Assembly (NCBI GenBank): GCA_013054445.1
Contig: JAAMPI010000710.1
Span: forward strand, 1 to 27,631
Origin: Cudoniella acicularis
Taxonomy: Eukaryota > Ascomycota > Leotiomycetes > Helotiales > Helotiaceae
Length of the DNA: 27,631 nucleotides
Reading direction: 5' to 3'
The position numbers were made by a program, and so were the translations under genes. The notes beneath the pieces were generated by a model, which saw nothing but the letters and a program-made list of their open reading frames with translations, did no database searches and had not been told where the DNA came from. Below, piece by piece: positions 22,579 through 27,631 of the stretch (position 1 is its first letter; each line of letters opens with the position of its first letter).

Positions 22579-24427
22579 CTACACATCCTGCTCATTATTT
22601 TGAGCCACTTTTCCATTTTCGGGTTGTTGTTTCTCCTTCGATTTGCTGTCCTTCAAACCATATTCCGTGTCCAGGGTCTTTCTCAACTCAATCTCCTTCA
22701 CTAACCAGCTGACGATAAACCCCAGCGCTGTAAACGCGATGGCGACCTGCCATACCATTTTCATAGCACCGGCGTAAGTAGAAATTATATCGCTCCTCAC
22801 AGCTTCTGGAAATGAGTCGATAAAGCTGCGAGATGCTTCTTCGTATGCAGCACCCCCTAATAATCTTTCTCGGGTTGCGTCGTCGCCAATTGATCCCAGA
22901 AGGCTATCAAATCGATTGTTAAAAACTGCCGCAGGTATTGAAACACCCCAGACGGATCCGAAGCTTCTCAAAAAAAGACCAGGTAGCTGTTGAAGCTGCA
23001 ACATCGCTTTCAGGGAGAGCGGCTTGTGCAGCGGGAAGAGACGGTGTGATCACCAGGCCCGTACCGATAGCAGCAATCACCTGGTAACCAACCCAAGCCC
23101 CCATACTAGAAGAGGCATCCAGTGTCGTAAAGAGCCCAATACCCAATGTCATGAACGCAAAGCCAAGAATTAATGGTGGTTTGTATTTGCCAGTCGCGGT
23201 AGTCCATGCGCCGGCCACAATGGCAAAAGGAACAGTGAAAATAACCGTAGGTAGTAGCTGCACCCCAGAGCCGGTTGGCGTGCTCTGAAGAACACTTTGA
23301 AAATATACTGGCAGAAAATAAACAATCCAGTAAGTCAGGGCCCCGTGTAGAAATATAATAACAAAGGCAAAGAGCGAAGTTCGATTCCCAAATAATCGTG
23401 GCGGCATCGTTGGTTCAACGCAATAACCTGATGCTTCGTATATGTGAAAGGCGATGATGCCAAGAAATCCAAGTACGAGTGGTAAAACGACTCTCCATGA
23501 AGACCATGGATGCGATGTACCTCCATAGGTCAGCGCAATTAGGACCGCGACGACTGAGGCGATGAGAAGAGCGTTGCCAAGCCAATCTACCCGAGCCATT
23601 TTCTGCTTGAATGTTGTCTCCTTCTGATATTTGACTTGGAGGAAGACCAACATAAGGGCAAGTGATACGCCGCAGATCGGCAAGCAAATATAGAATACCC
23701 CTGGGAAAACCAGTCAGTGATAGACAATATATGAGAAAACAGAACAACTTACAACGCCAAGTGACCCTGTCTGTGAATACACCACCAACAAAAGGTCCAA
23801 TTGAAGAACCGACAGCGAAGACAACATAGATCATCCCTATGTAGTTGCCACGTTTGCGAAGAGGAACCAGATCGCACACGATCATATCAATCATGACGTT
23901 GACACCTCCCAGTCCCATACCCTGAATGGCTCTTCCTCCAATTAACATTGGGGCAGATGTCGAACCACCGCTGATGCCACTTCCCAGTGCAAAGAGTGCG
24001 ATCGCAACCATGGTAGGCCATCTTCGACCGAATACGTTTGCAAATTGCCCGTAAAGAGGTTGAACGGCAGTGCTGGTCAAGAAGAAGGCGTTGACGAACC
24101 AGACATAGAGCTTTCCAGAGTTCAAGTCTCGAGCAATTGTTGGAAGAGCAGTGCTTGTCACCGTAGCCTCAACTATTCGACCTCGTAATCAGCAATCTTC
24201 GCTATGGAGAATGGCCCAGTGAATTGCAGGGATTACGCACTGGCTGTCAGGAGTGAGGTGATGGCAAGGGAAAGAAATATGATCCAGAAGCGCCATCCCA
24301 AGACATTCTCTGTGTCGGCAGCCTCGGTGCTGAGATCCTGATTCTCGAATTCAAGCTTAGGGGGGGCTTCTTCGCTGGATTTCTCCGTGGTATCGACAAC
24401 ACCATTGCTTTCAGCGTTCTCGCCCAT
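22579..24427 (-). CDS. DHA2-type MFS transporter (three exons, frameshifted)
   Basis: Drug:H+ antiporter-like major facilitator of the plasma membrane, probably exporting the cluster's product. Exons run 24427-24241, 24172-23753 and 23700-22579. Start ATG 24427 is the first ATG before a charged N-tail. The spliced length, corrected for one extra base, is 576 codons (575 aa), usual for the 14-segment DHA2 family. The following residue positions are for the spliced frame. LTAIEATVTSTALPTI (61-75) spans the first junction. Motif A is GQFANVFGRR (104-113), motif B GGRAIQGMG with Arg143, and the antiporter motif C GSSIGPFVGG (184-193). An acidic, charged tail ends the protein. The odd point is a run of seven A (T on the coding strand) at 22970-22976. 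It shifts the frame after WSFF; six would continue as WSFLRSFGSVWG. Unread, the shift truncates about 130 residues, including the last two membrane segments. It is divergent from the hydrolase gene. Confidence 0.9.
22970..22976 (-). other. Homopolymer frameshift in MFS exon 3
   Basis: A run of seven identical bases is present where six keep the family frame. Upstream the protein runs through AALPESDVAASTATWSF; downstream the frame used is RSFGSVWGVSIPAAVFN. Either a consensus error or a true one-base insertion explains this. Confidence 0.85.
23701..23752 (-). other. MFS intron 2 (52 bp)
   Basis: Donor GTAAGT, branch-like CACTGAC, acceptor CCCAG. Joining gives T+GG = Trp within TWRWVFYICLP, matching the family. 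Confidence 0.9.
24173..24240 (-). other. MFS intron 1 (68 bp)
   Basis: Donor GTGCGT, branch-like GCTGATT, acceptor AATAG. Joining gives A+TT = Ile in LLTAIEATV, as expected in DHA2 transporters. Confidence 0.85.
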
Positions 24428-24889
24428 TCTTGCTGTGGCCAATGACTGGCGAATTTTTTGCTAAATCAGGTACTAGTAGAGTGAGGTGAGGGTGAAATCA
24501 AGCCACCAGATCGTAGTGAACGTTAAACGGCGAGGTCTGCGAGGATGAAGTTGGGACTGTTGGCTGCGTCAGCTGTCATGCGTGTCGACAGAAAACGCCG
24601 AGATTGCAACAACGCCGAGGCGCGTGGAAAAATGCAGTTTGCTGTTGGGATATGCGCCCAATAACCAATGGTTGGCCTCCTTGCCGGAAGAAATGCATCC
24701 TGGAGACCAGGGTGGATTTCCTGTGTAACACCAACAGCTCGACAGACGGTGACCAACAATTCAAGTGCGCATTTCTACCTTGTCGTCATTTCATTCGAAC
24801 CTATCTGTTTGCTTATTTTTGAGAATTACAACCCTAGCTTCACGTAATCACTTCTTGGCTTATCAATCCATATTGTCTCAACCGGAGCA
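24428..24889. promoter_or_regulatory. Divergent promoter of transporter and hydrolase
   Basis: The 462-bp gap between the two start codons has no supported gene; short open frames in it overlap one another and show no domain. Shared control of both genes from here is likely. Two copies of a 9-bp box sit near its middle (next entry). Confidence 0.65.
24594..24619 (+). promoter_or_regulatory. Paired AACGCCGAG boxes
   Basis: Two exact copies, AACGCCGAG at 24594-24602 and 24611-24619, start 17 bp apart. They lie about 170-190 bp from the transporter ATG and about 270-300 bp from the hydrolase ATG. The same box is paired upstream of the EthD gene. CG-rich repeats of this kind are typical binding sites of Zn2Cys6 cluster regulators. 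No regulator gene is in the window. Confidence 0.5.
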
Positions 24890-26176
24890 ATGCATCGATT
24901 TTTTGGTTCCGACTTTTTCAATTTCGAGTTCATTCGGCTCCTCAGTACTGCCCCAAACGGTGGTTGCGAAATTGGGGAAGCACTGGCAAGTGTGTCTCGT
25001 ATCAAAGACAATGACCCAGAATCTTGGTCGCGAGAATGGGCTTCATGTTCCGAACGCGCAGAGGCCTTGGCAGATGAGGCTTCTGCCAGTGGTGATATGG
25101 TAGCTGCTCGAGGGGCATACCTTCGTGCAACAAACTATGCCAGAGCAAGTCAATTTATGATGAGCGATCGACCCAACGCACCAGAGCCACGATTACTGCC
25201 CCGGGCTGAGAGATATGTCACTCTCTTTAAAAAGGCGAGCGGATTTCTGGACGAAGCCGAACTCGAATTCTTAAATATTCCTTACGAAGCCGACAAAGAG
25301 CTACCAGCAATTTTATATCTCCCGAGAGATAATTTTCGTCTGAAGGGATGCAAAATACCGATTGTAGTTAATGTCAATGGTGGCGACTCAATTCAAGAAG
25401 AGCTTTTCTTTGTCACCCCCAGTGCCGGACCAAGATTAGGATATGCTGTGTTGACATTCGATGGCCCTGGACAAGGCATGGCACTGAGACGGGATAGGTT
25501 ATCAATGCGCCCTGACTATGAGTTTGTGACCGGGAAGGTTCTGGATTTCCTATGGCAGTATAGCAAGGAGCACCCGGAACTTGAGTTGGACCTTGAACGA
25601 GTAGCGGTTGTAGGGGCAACCCTTGGAGGATATAATGCACTCAGGGCTGCAGTAGATCCACGATTCAAAGCTTGTGTCAGTATCGATCCAGTCTACGATT
25701 TATGGGAGCTTGCTATCATGCGCATGCCGAAGTGGTTTATCAATGGGTGGCTATCTGGCTGGATCAAAGACTCCTTTGTGAACGGAATGATTTCTCTCCT
25801 CTCAACACTCAACTTTCAATTCAAATGGGAAGTCAACCACATGATGTGGGCATTTGGGTGTGACCAGCCAGCAAAGGCGTTGCTCGATTTGCGGAGTTTT
25901 TCGTTGCAAGGAAAAGACGGAAAGTTTCTGCATAAAATTCATTGCCCAGTTCTCGTCTCTGGTGCGGCCGCTGCAATTTATTTCAAACCTGAGATGAGTA
26001 CGACTCGGATCTATGAAGAGTTGATTCACTTGAACGACAGCCAGAAGAAAAGCTGGATTGCGAAGGAGACGGAAGGTGGGGGACTTCAGGCTAAGGTTGG
26101 AGCATTTTCACTTTCAAATCAACGGACCTTTGCATTTTTGGACGAGCATTTGGGATTCAATAGGTCACCGTTTTAG
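24890..26176 (+). CDS. Ayg1/FUS2-like alpha/beta hydrolase, Thr at nucleophile position
   Basis: A 428-aa single-exon protein, usual length for the fungal Ayg1/FUS2 group (FrsA-like hydrolases) that cleave or shorten polyketide chains. The start is firm: MHRFFGSDFFNFE, then APNGGCEIGE (21-30) and DPESW (42-46), match the family N-terminus. The core shows NVNGGDSIQEE (161-171, oxyanion-hole region), TFDGPGQG (189-196) and the nucleophile elbow GATLGG (242-247). ACVSIDPVYDLW (261-272) follows, and the C-terminal block is GGGLQAKVGAFSLSNQRTFAFLDEHL. In the elbow, Thr244 (codon ACC, 25619-25621) stands where active members have Ser. The region usually holding the acid reads VSGAAAAIYF (356-365), without Asp. 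So the fold is intact but standard Ser-Asp-His catalysis is doubtful. The frame is otherwise intact, and the neighbours suggest a pathway role. No signal peptide is seen; it is probably cytosolic. Confidence 0.88.
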   Translation: MHRFFGSDFFNFEFIRLLSTAPNGGCEIGEALASVSRIKDNDPESWSREWASCSERAEALADEASASGDMVAARGAYLRATNYARASQFMMSDRPNAPEPRLLPRAERYVTLFKKASGFLDEAELEFLNIPYEADKELPAILYLPRDNFRLKGCKIPIVVNVNGGDSIQEELFFVTPSAGPRLGYAVLTFDGPGQGMALRRDRLSMRPDYEFVTGKVLDFLWQYSKEHPELELDLERVAVVGATLGGYNALRAAVDPRFKACVSIDPVYDLWELAIMRMPKWFINGWLSGWIKDSFVNGMISLLSTLNFQFKWEVNHMMWAFGCDQPAKALLDLRSFSLQGKDGKFLHKIHCPVLVSGAAAAIYFKPEMSTTRIYEELIHLNDSQKKSWIAKETEGGGLQAKVGAFSLSNQRTFAFLDEHLGFNRSPF

Positions 26177-26461
26177 TTGCAATGGCAATTCAACCTTTCG
26201 TCAAGAATATCCACAATTCTAAGTTGTTTGATATTATTTGAACTTGAGGTAAATAAAACGACTAGAAATGCGATGTGTAGTACCCCCAATAAATCGTGTA
26301 CCTGAAGAAGCACGCTATTGCTACTAGTAACGTTTATTTTAATAGCGCAATTTATTATTAAAGAAAGCTCATGAAGCAACAATTTTTAGACCATCATTCA
26401 GTTATAACTAACCTTATAATTAATTGTTGTTGTAGTACGCAATTTCACGCTGAGGCTCGCT

Positions 26462-26490
26462 AAGTTACAGTGTATAGGACACTGTAACTT
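26462..26490. repeat. Perfect 12-bp hairpin
   Basis: AAGTTACAGTGT (26462-26473), a 5-base loop and its exact complement (26479-26490). With one bulge the pairing extends outward through CTCG/CGAG. It could be the core of a MITE or a transcription terminator-like structure after the hydrolase, 286 bp beyond its stop. The element reading is more likely. Confidence 0.75.
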
Positions 26491-26944
26491 ACGAGTTAGT
26501 TGACGAGCCCCGAAATAGAGCGCCAACCTTTTAATTTTCGGGGGTCACAATTAGAACGCGATCATTTGTCGCGCTATTAATTGATATTTGCGCATATCAT
26601 AAATAATTCCTAAGCAATTGTTCGGTTATAAAAGCCGTTGAATTAGGGTGTTAGGGAGTGCTACGGTTTTCTTGTGATGGAGTACCTAGGTAGTCCAGGA
26701 GTACCCCGTACGTTCGTACGTGACTGGGCTCGGCTATTCCTAGGGGGGAGGGCGGGAAGGAGGTCGAAATGCTGGGGGTTCCGTTTGGACTTTGAAGTGA
26801 TTTCAGTGATTTCGCGCAATTTGAGGCTCTCATGATAATCAGTCCATACCTACTTCCGCAAATAGTTTTTTGGGGATCAAACCCATACATTATGACAACA
26901 GTTATGCCTGCCTAAAATGTTCTCGATCCTCGGAGTTTTATTAG

Positions 26945-27002
26945 TTCGGCGTTGGGAAGGGTTCTCTTTAACCAGTGAACATAAATCGCCGAGAACGCCG
27001 AG
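26945..27002 (+). promoter_or_regulatory. CGCCGAG boxes upstream of EthD gene
   Basis: ATCGCCGAG (26985-26993) and AACGCCGAG (26994-27002) abut head to tail, 160-177 bp before the ATG. An inverted near-copy, TTCGGCGTT, lies at 26945-26953. The same box is paired in the transporter/hydrolase promoter, which suggests one regulator for all three genes. The box also occurs singly in the RIP block (ATCGCCGAG near 10,525), so only the pairing is informative. Confidence 0.5.
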
Positions 27003-27161
27003 ACCACCGACACACAAGCTTCTCCACTATGTTTCCTTCAATTCCAGTTAGATGCTCAGAATCAATTAAGAGGGTTCACTTCCGGTAAATTTTGGTTACA
27101 GAATTTCAGTGTACCGTGACGTTTTCCATCAATAGCTACCATTAAATTAAATCAACAAATC

Positions 27162-27631
27162 ATGGCTCCAGTTAGAGAAACGGTTCTCAAACTCACCTCA
27201 ATGCGATACAAGAACGACAAAGTTACAGAGAAGGAATTCCACGACTATGGTACCAAAGAACATGCACCAAAAGCTGCCATTATCCAAGCCCGGCATGGAG
27301 CTTTGAAGGTTGCGCAGGTAGGTGTCCAACTTTAAGACACGACTAGAGCCTAGTTGTATATCTCCGAATACCAACTAATCTATAACTTAAGTACCATACT
27401 CCCAAAGTAACCCGTGATCTTATCTTGGCCAAAATTCCCTGGGCAGTGCGACCCGGCTGGAAAGTCGACGACCACGATGTCCAAATCTCGGTATGGTGTC
27501 GCAACACGGATCAAATGATGGCGATTGTCATGGATCCTGAATTCCAGGAGTTGATATCTGGGGAGGATGATGTTATCGAATCAGAACATAGCAACAGTGA
27601 CTGCTGGATGGGAGGAGGTTTATGTGGAAGA
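27162..27631 (+). CDS. EthD-domain protein, TpcK/AgnL1-like (partial)
   Basis: Small dimeric alpha-beta-barrel protein. Fungal relatives in anthraquinone/xanthone-type clusters act as decarboxylases on atrochrysone-type carboxylic acids. Exon 1 is 27162-27317 and exon 2 starts at 27392. The protein starts MAPVRETVLKLTSMRYKN. TEKEFHDYGTKEHAP (22-36) is the typical EthD N-terminal part with its HAP, followed by RHGALKVAQ. After the intron come YHTPKVTRDLILAKIPWAV, DDHDVQISVW and DPEFQELI. The last part reads SDCWMGGGLCG in frame, whereas one base on, from GTG 27597, it reads VTAGWEEVYVE, much closer to the family C-terminus. So one extra base (or two missing) probably lies near 27575-27597. The window edge cuts the gene about ten residues from its expected end. 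The specific substrate cannot be told. Confidence 0.8.
27318..27391 (+). other. EthD gene intron (74 bp)
   Basis: Donor GTAGGT, branch-like ACTAATC near the 3' end, acceptor TTAAG. Splicing leaves the codons whole (phase 0) and joins ALKVAQ to YHTPKVTRD. Confidence 0.85.

Larger units (their letters stand above)
26177..27161. other. Intergenic stretch, hydrolase to EthD gene
   Basis: 985 bp without a supported gene. A 79-codon minus-strand frame (26651-26890) has no family features. It holds a perfect hairpin (26462-26490), a CGTACG-TT-CGTACG palindrome (26708-26721) and, near the right end, the paired regulatory boxes. The part around 26,200-26,650 is AT-rich and may be a small inserted element. 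Confidence 0.5.

Noticed and set aside
24427..24442. Upstream TTG as transporter start
   Set aside because: Fungal genes start at ATG; the in-frame ATG at 24427 has a good context.
24523..24822. Short open frames in the divergent promoter
   Set aside because: They overlap on both strands and lack domains; the space is explained as a promoter.
26651..26890. 79-codon minus-strand open frame upstream of the EthD gene
   Set aside because: Weak resemblance to tails of transposon proteins could not be supported, and there is no start context or neighbouring exon.
1..27631. CRISPR array, tRNA or rRNA genes, bacterial operon features
   Set aside because: No regularly spaced repeats, no cloverleaf or rRNA-like stretch seen; introns and gene families are fungal.

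Overview
The window reads as nuclear DNA of a filamentous ascomycete (Pezizomycotina). The right-hand genes have short GT-AG introns of 52 to 74 bp with CTGAC/CTAAT-type branch sites. They encode families typical of fungal polyketide-type secondary-metabolite clusters. The left three quarters carry the signature of repeat-induced point mutation (RIP): TpA is very high, CpA and TpG are nearly absent, CpG is kept, and no long open frame survives. The genus cannot be told from this sequence.

Region 1 to about 21,700 is a RIP-mutated graveyard. It holds a possible cut LTR at the left edge and a long inverted repeat (340-857 / 1420-1930). A recurring palindromic motif occurs four times. Several wrecked genes can still be read because their stops are almost all TAA/TAG, as expected from CAA/CAG/TGG codons hit by RIP. 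They are an unrecognised gene (about 3,230-4,490, minus), an F-box-like gene (5,418-5,806, minus), a DUF4112 gene (6,237-6,786, plus, with two introns still placeable) and an F-box gene (about 7,600-8,520, plus). Further right lie a direct duplication (10,571-10,900), unidentified degenerate frames (12,003-12,572 and 16,088-16,372) and minus-strand retroelement-like remains (about 19,038-20,330). Hairpin/MITE-like sequence sits at the edge (21,366-21,638).

From about 21,700 to the end the base use is normal. This is the edge of a small gene cluster: a DHA2-type (14-segment) MFS transporter (22,579-24,427, minus, three exons), a divergent Ayg1/FUS2-like alpha/beta hydrolase (24,890-26,176, plus, single exon), and an EthD-domain protein of the TpcK/AgnL1-like group (27,162 to the window end, plus, two exons, cut by the edge). 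Both upstream regions carry paired copies of a 9-bp box, (A/T)(A/T)CGCCGAG, a candidate site for a shared regulator. By family knowledge, these proteins would respectively export, cleave or trim, and decarboxylate or cyclise a polyketide product. No polyketide synthase is inside the window, so the pathway is inferred.

Three oddities stand out in the cluster. The hydrolase has Thr where the Ser nucleophile is expected. The transporter has a one-base frameshift in a run of seven T (coding strand). The EthD gene appears to shift frame close to the window end. RIP itself does not make indels, so the frameshifts point to assembly error or to independent decay.
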